From contig CBESNA010000010.1 in the NCBI GenBank assembly GCA_965530755.1, positions 31,978 to 95,977 of the forward strand: a DNA stretch of 64,000 nt, read 5' to 3'. The notes beneath the pieces were generated by a model. It was not told the DNA's origin. It saw only the letters and a list, made by a program, of their open reading frames with translations, and did not search any database. Of this stretch, positions 24,034-32,871 are shown in pieces; within the stretch, counting starts at the first letter, position 1; each line of letters starts with the position of its first letter. This stretch comes from SZUA-35 sp965530755 (lineage in GTDB: Bacteria; Actinomycetota; Acidimicrobiia; Acidimicrobiales; SZUA-35). A program made the translations under genes and the position numbers.

Positions 24034-26892
24034 TCAGGCGACGATGTTCACGAGGCGACCGGGGACCACGATCACCTTTTTGGGATCGGCCCCCGCCAAG
24101 AGTTCGACGATGCGGGGATCGGCGAGGGCCTCGGCCTCGATCGAGGCCGGATCAGCATCGGTCCGCACTGAGATCTTGCTGCGAACCTTGCCGTTGACCT
24201 GAATTGGATACTCCACCTCGTCGGTGACGAGCAGCGCCGGATCGGCCTCGGGGAACGACTCGTAGGCCAGGGTCTCGTCGTGACCCAATCGCTGCCAGAT
24301 CTCCTCGGCGATGTGCGGCGCCAGCGGCGCCAGCATCAGCGCCATGGGTTCGATGATTTCCCGGGGCGTCATGCGGCCCGGCTGTGAACCGACCTCCGCG
24401 GTCAACGCATTGTTCAACTCGATCAGTTTGGAGACAGCGGTGTTGAAGCGGAGTCCGGCGTAGTCCTCTCGCACATCGGCCATCGTTCGGTGAAGGGTCC
24501 GTGTGAGGTCGTCCGATGCCGGAACGTCGCCAACGATCGTGGCACCACTCTCTTCGTCGACGACGTTGCGCCAGACCCGCTGGAGGAAACGTTGCATGCC
24601 GATGACGTCGCGAGTGTTCCATGGCCGCGACGCGTCCATTGGGCCCGTCGACATCTGGTAGAGCCGGAACGTGTCCGCCCCATACGCGGCATACATGTCA
24701 TCCGGGGTGACCATGTTCTTCAGGCTCTTGCCCATCTTCCCGAACTCTCGGGCGACAGGCTCCCCTTCGTGGGTGAATCCGTCGCCGGCCTCCACCACCT
24801 CGGTGGCCTCGACCGGCTGCCCTCGTTCGTCACGAAACGCCGCTGCCTGGATGTATCCCTGGTTGAAGAGACGGTGGTAGGGCTCGGGGGCCGAGACATG
24901 GCCGAGATCGAACAACACCTTGTGCCAGAAGCGGGCGTACAACAGATGGAGCACGGCGTGTTCGACGCCGCCGACATACAGGTCGACACCTCCGGATTCG
25001 CCCGGTGCCCGCGGCCCTAGCCAATACTCCTCGACGCCTGGGTCGATGAAAGCTGACTCGTTCGTCGGGTCGAGGTAGCGCATCTGGTACCAGCATGAAC
25101 CGGCCCACTGGGGCATCACGTTCACATCGCGGACGTAGGTCTTCGGCCCGTCGCCCAAGTCCAAAGTGACCTCGAGCCACTGGTCAGCCCTCGCGAGAGG
25201 CGGGACCGGCTCGGTGACATCGTCGTCCGGATCCAGCGGATCAGGACGGAAATCCTCGAGCTCGGGCAGCGTGACCGGCAGGAGATCATCAGGGACGGCA
25301 TGGGGGCGACCGGCGTCGTCGTAGATGATGGGGAACGGTTCGCCCCAGTAGCGCTGGCGGCTGAAGAGCCAATCGCGCAGGCGGTAGGTGACAGCGGCTC
25401 CGCCATGGCCATTGGCCTCGAGCCACGCATTGGTGGAGGCGACGCCATCTGCGACGGATGCGATTCCGTTGAGGTCGAGCGATTCGTTGGACGAGTTGAT
25501 GTACGGGGCATCGCCGATGAAGGCCACCGGCCACGTCTCGGTGTCGATGTCGTGCTCGATCTCGTGTTCGGCGAACCACGAAACAGGCGGCTTCTGGATC
25601 GGGGCGATGTCCAGGTCGAACTTCCGGGCGAACTCGAAGTCCCGCTGATCGCCGCACGGGACAGCCATGATCGCGCCGGTTCCGTAGCCCATCAGGACGT
25701 AGTCGGCGATCCAGATCGGGATCTCAGCACCGTTCAGCGGATTGGTGGCAGTGGCACCGGTGAATACCCCGGTCTTCTCGCGGGTGTCATCCTGTCGGGT
25801 CTGATCATCGGCGGCAGCGGCGGTTGCCTGGTATGCCTGGACCTCGGCGCGCTGCGCTTCGGTGGTCAGCTGCGGAACCAGTGGGTGCTCGGGGGAGAGC
25901 ACCATGAACGTTGCGCCGAAGAGCGTGTCCGGGCGGGTGGTGAACACCTCGATGGCGCCCGCGTCCGACCCGAATCGGACAGTGGCGCCCTCACTCCGGC
26001 CGATCCAGTTGCGCTGCATGATCTTGATCGGCTCGGGCCAATCGAGCATGTCGAGGTCGGCCAGCAGCCGGTCGGCGTACTTGGTGATGCTGAGCGTCCA
26101 CTGACGCATGTTGCGCTTGAACACAGGAAAGTTGCCGATGTCCGAGCGGCCATCGGCGGTGACCTCTTCATTGGCCAGGATGGTGCCAAGGCCGGGGCAC
26201 CAGTTGACGGGCGCGTCGGCGAGGTAGGCGAGTCGATGCCCGTTGATCAGGTCCTGCCGATCACCGGACTTCATCTCGGCCCAAGGCCGGCCGTCCGGTG
26301 TCGGTCGACTGCCATCGGCGAACTCGGCGATCAGTTCCTCGATCGGGCGGGCGCGGTCGAGGTCCTCGTCGTACCAGGCGTTGAAGATCTGCTCGAAGAT
26401 CCACTGTGTCCAACGGAAGAAGGACTCGTCTGTGGTCGACACACTGCGACGAGCATCGTGAGCCAGGCCGAGGCGGCGTAGCTGCCGCCGCATGTTCGTG
26501 ATGTTCTCCTCGGTGTTGACGCGAGGATGTACTCCGGTGGTGATGGCGTGCTGCTCGGCAGGCAAGCCGAACGCGTCGTACCCGAGCGCGTGCAGCACGT
26601 TGTAGCCAGCCATCCGGTGGTAGCGGGCGAAGACATCGGTGCCGATGTAACCGAGCGGGTGGCCGACGTGCAGTCCCTTGCCTGACGGGTAAGGGAACAT
26701 GTCGAGGACGAACAGCTTCTCCCGTCCGTCGACCTTGTCTGGCTCGGCGAGTGGGCCGGAGGGATTGGGGGCTTCGAAGGTGCCCTCTGACTCCCAACGG
26801 TCCTGCCAACGCTGCTCGATCTCGCCGGCGAGCGTGGCGTCGTACCGGTGTGCCGGGGGGTCCTGGGCGCGAGTGGGAGCGGTGTCAGCCAT
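24034..26892 (-). CDS. leuS: Leucyl-tRNA synthetase
   Basis: A 952-aa class I synthetase. The HIGH-type motif is HVGH in PYPSGKGLHVGHPLGYIGTD (about residue 70-90), and the KMSKS-type motif reads KMGKS in FGKMGKSLKNMVTPDD (about 720). Between them lie the CP1 editing domain (TTRPDTLFGATFMVLSPEHP, the conserved TRPDT) and a zinc-free insertion. The C-terminal domain includes VNGKVRSKISV. It charges tRNA-Leu. No T-box or attenuator is seen. A TACGCT hexamer lies 9 nt before ATG 26892. It is transcribed towards rsfS. Confidence 0.97.
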   Translation of the reverse strand: MADTAPTRAQDPPAHRYDATLAGEIEQRWQDRWESEGTFEAPNPSGPLAEPDKVDGREKLFVLDMFPYPSGKGLHVGHPLGYIGTDVFARYHRMAGYNVLHALGYDAFGLPAEQHAITTGVHPRVNTEENITNMRRQLRRLGLAHDARRSVSTTDESFFRWTQWIFEQIFNAWYDEDLDRARPIEELIAEFADGSRPTPDGRPWAEMKSGDRQDLINGHRLAYLADAPVNWCPGLGTILANEEVTADGRSDIGNFPVFKRNMRQWTLSITKYADRLLADLDMLDWPEPIKIMQRNWIGRSEGATVRFGSDAGAIEVFTTRPDTLFGATFMVLSPEHPLVPQLTTEAQRAEVQAYQATAAAADDQTRQDDTREKTGVFTGATATNPLNGAEIPIWIADYVLMGYGTGAIMAVPCGDQRDFEFARKFDLDIAPIQKPPVSWFAEHEIEHDIDTETWPVAFIGDAPYINSSNESLDLNGIASVADGVASTNAWLEANGHGGAAVTYRLRDWLFSRQRYWGEPFPIIYDDAGRPHAVPDDLLPVTLPELEDFRPDPLDPDDDVTEPVPPLARADQWLEVTLDLGDGPKTYVRDVNVMPQWAGSCWYQMRYLDPTNESAFIDPGVEEYWLGPRAPGESGGVDLYVGGVEHAVLHLLYARFWHKVLFDLGHVSAPEPYHRLFNQGYIQAAAFRDERGQPVEATEVVEAGDGFTHEGEPVAREFGKMGKSLKNMVTPDDMYAAYGADTFRLYQMSTGPMDASRPWNTRDVIGMQRFLQRVWRNVVDEESGATIVGDVPASDDLTRTLHRTMADVREDYAGLRFNTAVSKLIELNNALTAEVGSQPGRMTPREIIEPMALMLAPLAPHIAEEIWQRLGHDETLAYESFPEADPALLVTDEVEYPIQVNGKVRSKISVRTDADPASIEAEALADPRIVELLAGADPKKVIVVPGRLVNIVA

Positions 26893-26901
26893 ACGAGCGA
26901 C

Positions 26902-26907
26902 AGCGTA
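26902..26907 (-). promoter_or_regulatory. -10 element TACGCT of leuS (leaderless type)
   Basis: TACGCT on the minus strand ends 9 nt before the leuS ATG. Confidence 0.45.
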
Positions 26908-27040
26908 GGACGCTGCATTCGTGGAGAGGTGGAGTATTCGGCCGGATGCGTCACCGATCCGACGGTGATTCGGAGAAGTGCGAAGCGCGTTGTCGGACGC
27001 CGTGAGTTTGGTACGATCACGCTCCCACTCGGGTCATCCC

Positions 27041-27113
27041 GGGGCTATAGCTCAGTTGGTAGAGCGCTTCCATGGCATGGAAGAGGTCTGGAGTTCGATT
27101 CTCCATAGCTCCA
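27041..27113 (+). tRNA. tRNA-Ala (GGC anticodon)
   Basis: A 73-nt cloverleaf: acceptor GGGGCTA with TAGCTCC, D-arm GCTC/GAGC, anticodon arm CTTCC-ATGGCAT-GGAAG, T-arm TGGAG-TTCGATT-CTCCA. Anticodon GGC reads GCC/GCU. The G3:U70 pair, the major alanine identity element, is present (G3 and T70). The 3' CCA is not encoded. Confidence 0.97.
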
Positions 27114-27121
27114 CAAAGCTC

Positions 27122-27136
27122 CGACCGGACCGGTCG
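27122..27136 (+). terminator. Hairpin after tRNA-Ala
   Basis: CGACCG (27122-27127) and CGGTCG (27131-27136) form a 6-bp stem around GAC, 8 nt after the tRNA. There is no T run, so termination by this hairpin is uncertain. Confidence 0.3.
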
Positions 27137-27204
27137 AGACTCCCGCTTCTGCGGTCGAGTCCGACCGGCCCCGATCGATTCGAACCGGACGACATCCGAC
27201 TCTT

Positions 27205-27222
27205 GTTACCCGGGCGTAACTT
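27205..27222 (+). promoter_or_regulatory. GTTAC-N6-GTAAC palindrome over the acyl-AMP ligase promoter
   Basis: GTTACCCGGGCGTAAC (27205-27220) has 5-bp perfect arms. The right arm overlaps TAACTT (27217-27222), which suits a -10 element 13 nt before GTG 27236. This is the layout of a repressor operator. Confidence 0.4.
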
Positions 27223-27235
27223 TCCCGGTCGCTCC

Positions 27236-28912
27236 GTGGTCAGAACTGCTGTGCGAACCATCGTCTCTCGAATCGAACACGCAGCCAAGGGTGACAACGC
27301 CGTCACCTTCATGACCGGCGACGAGCCGCTCACGAAGTCATGGACCGAGCTTCATGAAGAGGCCAAGGCCATGGCCGCGATCCTGCAGTCCCGGGGCATC
27401 GGGCAAGGCGATCATGTCGCCCTGCTCGGCCCGACCACACCGACCCTCGTGACGGCATTCCAGGCGGTGTGGTTGTGCGGCGCAACACTCGTCGTCTTGC
27501 CGCTCCCGATGCGTTTGGCATCGATAGAGGAGTTCGCTACGGCCACGAAGGCCCGTATCCGTCGGGCCGACTGCGCCGCAGTGCTCATCGACCCCGACCT
27601 TGCGCCTTTCGTCGAGGCCGAGCCCGAGGATCCACCCCTGATCAACTACGAAGAGCTCGCCCCCGGTTCCGGCCGGGCCGTCGCCAACGACTTCATCCGG
27701 CCCGACTACCACGAGGACGATCTCTTCGTCCTTCAATTCACCTCCGGGTCCACCGAGGAGCCGAAGGGCGTGATGCTGCCCAATCACGTCGTCGCGGCGA
27801 ATCTCGACGCCATCAGTGAGGCGGCCGAGGTCGACATCGACACTGACGTGATGGTGTCGTGGCTGCCGCTCTACCACGACATGGGTCTCGTCGGGTTCTG
27901 CATCCTCCCGATGGCCGAGGGCATGAATCTCGTGCTCGGCGCCCCACAAGACTTCCTTGCGTCACCGGGGCGTTGGATGGAATGGATCTCGACCTACGGC
28001 GGCACGGCCACGGCAGGTCCGAACTTCTCCTACGTGCTGGCGACTCGGGCGCTCAACCGGAGCAAGGAGACGCTCGACTTGTCGTCGATGCGGATCTTCC
28101 TCAACGGCGCCGAGCCCGTCGACCCGGCATCGGTCGAGGCCTTCATCGAAGCCGGTGCACGCCACGGGATGCCGCCGGGTGCGGTCTTCCCGGCCTTCGG
28201 AATGGCCGAGCTCGCCATTGCCGGTTGTTTCCCGAAGCCGATGACCGGCCTGGTGACCGACACGGTCGACGCCCAGCTCCTCGAACTCGAACAGCGGGCC
28301 GTGCAGGTCGCAGACGACCACAAGAACGCCCGCAAGATCGTCGAGCTCGGTCGTCCGGTGCCCGGTCTCGAGTTCCGCATCGTCGACCCGAAGTCCGGGG
28401 CGGAGTTGACCGATCGTGACGTCGGCGAGCTCCAGATCAGGGGCACCTCGGTGACGACCGGCTACTACAAGCGACCGGAAGCCAACGCCGATCTGTTCGT
28501 CGACGGCGACTGGCTCCGCACCGGCGACCTTTCGTACATGGTCGACGGATCGATGTACATGTGCGGGCGGATCAAGGACGTCATCATCGTGGGTGGACGC
28601 AACGTCTACCCGCAGGACATCGAGCGCCACATCGGCGAGATCGACGGAATCCGGGCCGGCAACGTGATCGCGTTCGGTGTTCCCGGACGGAAGGGCAAGG
28701 AATCGGTCGTCGTCGTCGCCGAGACCAGAGCAGAGGATCTCGAGAACCTCTCCCACCAGGTTCACGAAAAAACGGTCGAGGCCGTCGGACTCCCGAGCCG
28801 CGACGTCGTGTTCGTGCGACCGAGCACGCTGCCCAAGACCAGCTCAGGCAAGCTCCAGCGGGCGCTGTGCAAGCAGCAGTATCTCGACGAGGTGCTCGAA
28901 CGGATCTCCTGA
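27236..28912 (+). CDS. Fatty-acyl-AMP ligase / acyl-CoA synthetase family protein
   Basis: A protein of about 558 aa in the ANL adenylating superfamily. The P-loop-like A3 motif is TSGSTEEPKGVML, followed by SWLPLYHDMGLVGF and PNFSYVLATRAL, which match the fatty-acyl-AMP ligase (FadD32-like) branch more than ordinary acyl-CoA synthetases. A5/A8-type motifs (DVGELQIRGTSVTTGYYKRPE, GRIKDVIIVGGRNVYPQDIE) and the C-terminal lysine block KTSSGKLQRALCK are intact. The longer in-frame reading crosses tRNA-Ala, so the start must be later; GTG 27236 or GTG 27251 are the candidates. No polyketide synthase is adjacent, so whether it makes acyl-CoA or acyl-AMP is open. Confidence 0.82.
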   Translation: MVRTAVRTIVSRIEHAAKGDNAVTFMTGDEPLTKSWTELHEEAKAMAAILQSRGIGQGDHVALLGPTTPTLVTAFQAVWLCGATLVVLPLPMRLASIEEFATATKARIRRADCAAVLIDPDLAPFVEAEPEDPPLINYEELAPGSGRAVANDFIRPDYHEDDLFVLQFTSGSTEEPKGVMLPNHVVAANLDAISEAAEVDIDTDVMVSWLPLYHDMGLVGFCILPMAEGMNLVLGAPQDFLASPGRWMEWISTYGGTATAGPNFSYVLATRALNRSKETLDLSSMRIFLNGAEPVDPASVEAFIEAGARHGMPPGAVFPAFGMAELAIAGCFPKPMTGLVTDTVDAQLLELEQRAVQVADDHKNARKIVELGRPVPGLEFRIVDPKSGAELTDRDVGELQIRGTSVTTGYYKRPEANADLFVDGDWLRTGDLSYMVDGSMYMCGRIKDVIIVGGRNVYPQDIERHIGEIDGIRAGNVIAFGVPGRKGKESVVVVAETRAEDLENLSHQVHEKTVEAVGLPSRDVVFVRPSTLPKTSSGKLQRALCKQQYLDEVLERIS

Positions 28913-28922
28913 CGATGGCCGC

Positions 28923-28928
28923 TAGCGT
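28923..28928 (+). promoter_or_regulatory. -10 element TAGCGT of the CnoX-like gene (leaderless type)
   Basis: TAGCGT ends 8 nt before ATG 28937. Confidence 0.45.
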
Positions 28929-28936
28929 TTGACGCA

Positions 28937-29662
28937 ATGATCGATGTCACTGACCAGTCATTCGAAGTCGACGTGCTCCAGCGGTCGATGCAGATCCCCG
29001 TCGTGGTGGATCTGTGGGCACCGTGGTGCGGGCCGTGCAAAACGCTCGGGCCCATGGTCGAAAAGATCGTGGACGAAGCTGCGGGGCCCGGCCTCGAGCC
29101 GAAGATCGTCCTCGCCAAGATCAACGTCGATGAGAACCCGGGTGCGTCCCAGGCGTTCCAGGTGCAGTCGATCCCGGCCGTCTACGCCATGCGCGACGGC
29201 CAGATCGTCGACGGGTTCATGGGTGCTCAGCCGGAGCAGGAGATTCGTGACTTCGTGGCTCGCCTCCTCCCGACCGATCAAGACACGATCATCGAGTCCC
29301 TCCTGGCGAAGGGTGACGAAGCGTCACTCCTCGAGGTCCTGACCGCCGTGACAGATCATGCACAGGCAATCCCGGCACTCGCCGCGATCTACGTCCAGGC
29401 GGACCGCAACGACGAGGCGCTGGCCCTCCTCGCCAAGATCCCCGAGACCGAGGAGACGCGGCGCATCGCCGCGCTCGCCCGTGTCGACATCGCCGCCGAC
29501 GAGGACAACCAGACGGCGGAGGTTCGGCTCGCCGAGCTCTTGCCGAAGGTGAAGGGTGACGAGGACGCACGACAGGAATTCGTCGACCTGCTCACCGTTC
29601 TCGGCCCGGGCCACCCGAACACCGCCGCTTGGCGCAAGAAGCTCACCACCCAGCTCTTCTGA
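28937..29662 (+). CDS. Thioredoxin-TPR protein, CnoX/YbbN-like
   Basis: A 241-aa protein with an N-terminal thioredoxin fold, including the redox-active site VDLWAPWCGPCKTLGPM (WCGPC at about residues 30-34) and the cis-proline loop QSIPAVYAM. The C-terminal half is helical with TPR-like repeats (ALAAIYVQADRNDEALALLAKIPET). This layout matches CnoX (YbbN), a redox-regulated holdase that hands substrates to GroEL and DnaK. Unlike E. coli CnoX, the WCGPC pair is intact, as in many actinobacterial homologues, so oxidoreductase activity is plausible. A leaderless-type promoter lies directly upstream. Confidence 0.88.
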   Translation: MIDVTDQSFEVDVLQRSMQIPVVVDLWAPWCGPCKTLGPMVEKIVDEAAGPGLEPKIVLAKINVDENPGASQAFQVQSIPAVYAMRDGQIVDGFMGAQPEQEIRDFVARLLPTDQDTIIESLLAKGDEASLLEVLTAVTDHAQAIPALAAIYVQADRNDEALALLAKIPETEETRRIAALARVDIAADEDNQTAEVRLAELLPKVKGDEDARQEFVDLLTVLGPGHPNTAAWRKKLTTQLF

Positions 29663-29791
29663 TCGGTCGCCACACGGCGCGACCCACCACATTTTCGGCG
29701 TCCAGACGCCCGAGCTCCCACTTCCCCCATCAACCGGCCTCGCCGATGGCCCCCACGGGGTGATGCGGCAGAGCGTGGCAGTGGAGGCACA

Positions 29792-30520
29792 GTGGTGGAT
29801 CCGACGATCGAGGATCGGGGTCGGGTAGGCGACGAGGACCCCGAGGGCCATCGTTCGGATCGGCCACCGGGCCTCGAGCCGTTCGGTCCTCCGTCGTTGG
29901 CCGACCGCATCAGCGATGCCATTGGTGGTCTTGACGCGCTGCGGGACCGGCCCGCTCTCGTTGCGCTCGTGGTCGCGGTGCTGGCGGTCGCAACGCTTGC
30001 CGCCCCGAGGCTGTCGTCGTCCGGCCAGGGTGCGACACCCGTCGATGAGCTCATTCCCCAGGTCGCGCTGACGCCGACCTCGGCTGCCGGCAGGCCGGCT
30101 GATCAGTTGATCGTGCACGTGTCGGGAGCGGTCGCCGCTGCCGGCGTCTACTCGCTCCCTTCGACGGCTCGAGTCATCGATGCTGTCGAGGCTGCCGGAG
30201 GGGCATCGCCCGGCGCCGATCTGCATCAGCTCAATCTGGCGGCTGTCCTCGTTGACGGCCAGCAGATCCGGGTCCCTCTTCCGGGCGAGGTGGTGGTGCC
30301 CGCCGACGCAAGCGGAGGCGCGGGTGGGCCCATCGACGTGAACCGGGCCGACGCCGTCCAGCTGCAGGCGCTGCCTGGGGTTGGCCCGGCGACGGCCGAG
30401 GCGATCGTGGCGTTCCGAGAGGAGCACGGACCGTTTCGCTCGATCGACGATCTGCTCGACGTCCCCGGGATCGGTCCGTCGAAGCTCGCCGCCATTGCCG
30501 ACGCGGCCATTGTTCGATGA
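29792..30520 (+). CDS. comEA: ComEA-like DNA-binding competence protein
   Basis: A 242-aa protein: a polar cytoplasmic N-terminus, one membrane helix (ALVALVVAVLAVATLAAP, about 55-73), an SLBB-like domain (LIVHVSGAVAAAGVYSLPSTARVIDAVEAAGGA), and two helix-hairpin-helix motifs at the C-terminus (IDVNRADAVQLQALPGVGPATAEAIVAFR, IDDLLDVPGIGPSKL). ComEA binds incoming double-stranded DNA outside the membrane. GTG 29792 has GGAGG a few bases upstream. It overlaps comEC by 4 bp. The preceding 129 bp contain nothing but a weak hairpin near the cnoX end. Confidence 0.92.
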   Translation: MVDPTIEDRGRVGDEDPEGHRSDRPPGLEPFGPPSLADRISDAIGGLDALRDRPALVALVVAVLAVATLAAPRLSSSGQGATPVDELIPQVALTPTSAAGRPADQLIVHVSGAVAAAGVYSLPSTARVIDAVEAAGGASPGADLHQLNLAAVLVDGQQIRVPLPGEVVVPADASGGAGGPIDVNRADAVQLQALPGVGPATAEAIVAFREEHGPFRSIDDLLDVPGIGPSKLAAIADAAIVR

Positions 30521-32298
30521 ACCAGACACGGACGCGGAAACCGTCTTCGACCTTCTCCGAGCTCGAGACCCTGATGGTGATGGGCGCAGTGTGGGCAGCC
30601 GTGGCATTCCCGCAGTCGCTGCCACGGTTCCTCGGAGTCGCCCTCCTTGTGCTCGGACTGATGTTCGGCAGGAAACCGGTGGTCGTGGTCGGGCTCCTCG
30701 TTGTTGCTTCGGCCACGAGCACCCTGGCCGAGAGCGAGTACCAACCAGCCGAGCGAGCGACCCTCCATGACGAAGCAGCCACCGTCATGTTGGACGCCGA
30801 ACCCATGCGGTTCGGCTGGCGGGCCGAGGTGAGGCTCGACGAGAGTCAACAGCGGGTTCGACTGATCGGATCGGGTTTCGAGATGCCCGAACTCGTGGCC
30901 GGCGAGCGGATCGTCATCAGTGGGCGGCTTGGTCCGATCGCCGACAGCTCGTGGGCCAAGAGCCGACATCTCGTCGGCGTCGTGACCGTCACCAGTGTTC
31001 GGTCCACATCTCCACCGGCGTGGTACCTGGCGCCGGGGGAGTGGCTCCGCAGCGGAGTGCTGGGCTCGACCCGGTCGTTCGCCCCAGATGCTCGGGCGCT
31101 CTATCACGGGCTCGTGATCGGCGACGATCGCTTCCAGAGCGAGGGGCAACGGACGCAGTTCCGCGCCGCTGGTCTCAGTCATCTCCTCGCTGTCAGCGGG
31201 CAGAACGTCGCCTTTCTCCTGGCGGTCGCCGGGCCGTTGCTTCGGCGCCTCCGACCAGGGGCAGACATCGTCGCGGTCGTCGTGCTGCTCGCCGTCTTCG
31301 CGCTTGCCACACGGCTCGAACCTTCGGTCTTGCGGGCGACGGCAACCGCGGGAATCAGTGTGCTGGCGACGGCCCGCTCGAGTCGAGCGGCGGGGGTCCG
31401 ATCCCTCGGTCTGGCCGTGATCGGGCTGCTGCTGGTCGATCCGTTTCTCGCCGGGTCGGTCGGGTTCCGTCTGTCGGTCGCCGCTTCGCTCGGCATCCTG
31501 CTGCTCTCGACATCACTACGGGATCGCCTCCCGGTACGTGATGCGGTGGCAGAACCTCTCGCCATCACCCTGGCCGCCCAAATCGGCGTCAGTCCCATCT
31601 TGCTGTCGGCGTTCGGCCCGTTGTCGACCGTCACGGTTCCGGCGAACCTCCTGGCCGGATGGGCGGCGGGCGTGGTGATGACGCTCGGACTGAGCGTTGG
31701 CCTGGTGGCGGCCGTCCTTCCCGATCCGATCAGCTCGACCATGCAGATACCGGCGAGACTGCTGGTGTGGTGGATCGATGCGGTCGCTGCTCGTGCTGCG
31801 GTGGCGCCCCTGCCCTCGGTCGCCGCCGGTGACGTCCCCTTGATCGCCCTCGCGCTGGTCTGCGCATGGTTGTCGAGCCCGAGGAGGTGGCGCGCTGTCC
31901 GGCCGCTGCTGATGGTCGCTGTCGTTGCGGTCTGGGCGGTCCCGTCGACGCAGAGCCATGCGCTCCCTGGGTGGCATCCGGCATCTGGCGGTCTGCCCTC
32001 GGTGCTGGTGATCGACGGCACTGAGCCGGACGCCGATGGCGTGATCGCCGCCCGGATTTCGTCGATCGACATCGTGGTCGTCAGCGACGGTGGGTGGAGT
32101 TCCGCACGCGCGATCGATCGGCTCCGAGAGGTCGTCGAGGTCGACCTCGTGCTGGCACCGGGTGACCATCGGATCGTCGGTGGACGTCGGGTCCTCGTCG
32201 ACACGGTCATCATGGTCGACGGTGGTCATATCGAGATCTCGGCGTCGCAGAGCGAGTTGGAGATCGTCACCGTGGTCGACGTGAGGGGCACGGGATAG
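30517..32298 (+). CDS. comEC: ComEC/Rec2 family DNA-uptake channel protein
   Basis: A 593-aa polytopic protein. After two N-terminal helices comes a DUF4131-like OB-fold stretch, then the ComEC core (ALYHGLVIGDDRFQSEGQRTQFRAAGLSHLLAVSGQNVAFLLAVAGP), with the hallmark GLSHLLAVSGQN. The C-terminal part after the last helix (about 495-593) has no HxHxDH and looks like a decayed metallo-beta-lactamase domain, so the nuclease activity proposed for full-length ComEC is probably lost. ComEC forms the inner-membrane channel for single-stranded DNA. ATG 30517 is coupled to comEA. Confidence 0.9.
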   Translation: MNQTRTRKPSSTFSELETLMVMGAVWAAVAFPQSLPRFLGVALLVLGLMFGRKPVVVVGLLVVASATSTLAESEYQPAERATLHDEAATVMLDAEPMRFGWRAEVRLDESQQRVRLIGSGFEMPELVAGERIVISGRLGPIADSSWAKSRHLVGVVTVTSVRSTSPPAWYLAPGEWLRSGVLGSTRSFAPDARALYHGLVIGDDRFQSEGQRTQFRAAGLSHLLAVSGQNVAFLLAVAGPLLRRLRPGADIVAVVVLLAVFALATRLEPSVLRATATAGISVLATARSSRAAGVRSLGLAVIGLLLVDPFLAGSVGFRLSVAASLGILLLSTSLRDRLPVRDAVAEPLAITLAAQIGVSPILLSAFGPLSTVTVPANLLAGWAAGVVMTLGLSVGLVAAVLPDPISSTMQIPARLLVWWIDAVAARAAVAPLPSVAAGDVPLIALALVCAWLSSPRRWRAVRPLLMVAVVAVWAVPSTQSHALPGWHPASGGLPSVLVIDGTEPDADGVIAARISSIDIVVVSDGGWSSARAIDRLREVVEVDLVLAPGDHRIVGGRRVLVDTVIMVDGGHIEISASQSELEIVTVVDVRGTG

Positions 32299-32301
32299 CT
32301 T
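32296..32301 (+). promoter_or_regulatory. -10 element TAGCTT of the 187-aa orphan gene (leaderless type)
   Basis: TAGCTT overlaps the end of comEC and ends 6 nt before GTG 32308, supporting that start and separate transcription of the orphan gene and holA. Confidence 0.4.
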
Positions 32302-32307
32302 CGCTTT

Positions 32308-32871
32308 GTGTCTTCGCCCGCCGAGAGATCCCGATCTGCCGTGCGACCCGCGGTGCTGAGCCCCGTCATCGTGACCAGTCCTGAGGATCTGGGCGACGCC
32401 ATCGTCGCCGCCGTCGCGGCAGCAGGTGCCGGCGCTACCGGGATCGACCTGTCGTTCGAATCCGCTGACGTCGCTGTCGCAGCTGGAAGTGCGGCGGCCG
32501 ACCAGATCGCCGACACATGCAACCTCGACGTGTACATCAGGTCGGACCTTCCGTTTGCGGACCACGACCACACGCTGATCCGCTCCACGCCAGGCCACCC
32601 CGGGATCGATGCCGTGGTCGACCTCCAGATCGATCGCCTTGGCCTTGGCCCGGCGTCGGACGCAGTTGCTGAGTCCTGGCCCGTCGGCGAGGGCAGGGCG
32701 TGCATGATCTCGACCCTTGGGTTCGACGACCTCTCCGATGCGGAGCTCATGGCGCTGGCCACAGTGGCGACCGTCCGTGGATCCGCAGCCATCACGACCG
32801 ATCGGCCCGGCGTCGTCAGACGGGTGGTCGACACGGTCAGCGCCGTGCTTGCCGCCGGCCAGGTGGCCTGA
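32308..32871 (+). CDS. Uncharacterised 187-aa protein between comEC and holA
   Basis: I do not recognise a family with certainty. The sequence is Ala/Asp-rich with alternating beta-alpha segments (VIVTSPEDLGDAIVAAVAAAG, GIDLSFESADVAVAAGSAAADQIADTCNLDVYI, STPGHPGIDAVVDL, ACMISTLGFDDLSDAELMALATVATVRGSAAITTDRPGVVRRVVDTVSAVL). This looks like a small alpha/beta barrel or dihydropteroate-synthase-like fold, but no catalytic motif is clear. It has no signal peptide or membrane helix. The stop overlaps the holA start (TGATG), so it is co-translated with the polymerase subunit. Confidence 0.6.
   Translation: MSSPAERSRSAVRPAVLSPVIVTSPEDLGDAIVAAVAAAGAGATGIDLSFESADVAVAAGSAAADQIADTCNLDVYIRSDLPFADHDHTLIRSTPGHPGIDAVVDLQIDRLGLGPASDAVAESWPVGEGRACMISTLGFDDLSDAELMALATVATVRGSAAITTDRPGVVRRVVDTVSAVLAAGQVA

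Noticed and set aside
26978..27235. N-terminal extension of the acyl-AMP ligase frame
   Set aside because: It runs through tRNA-Ala, so translation must begin after 27114; GTG 27236 or 27251 is used.
32700..32870. Longer start for holA
   Set aside because: It would overlap the preceding gene by 170 bp, while ATG 32871 with TGATG coupling begins at the family's conserved N-terminus.
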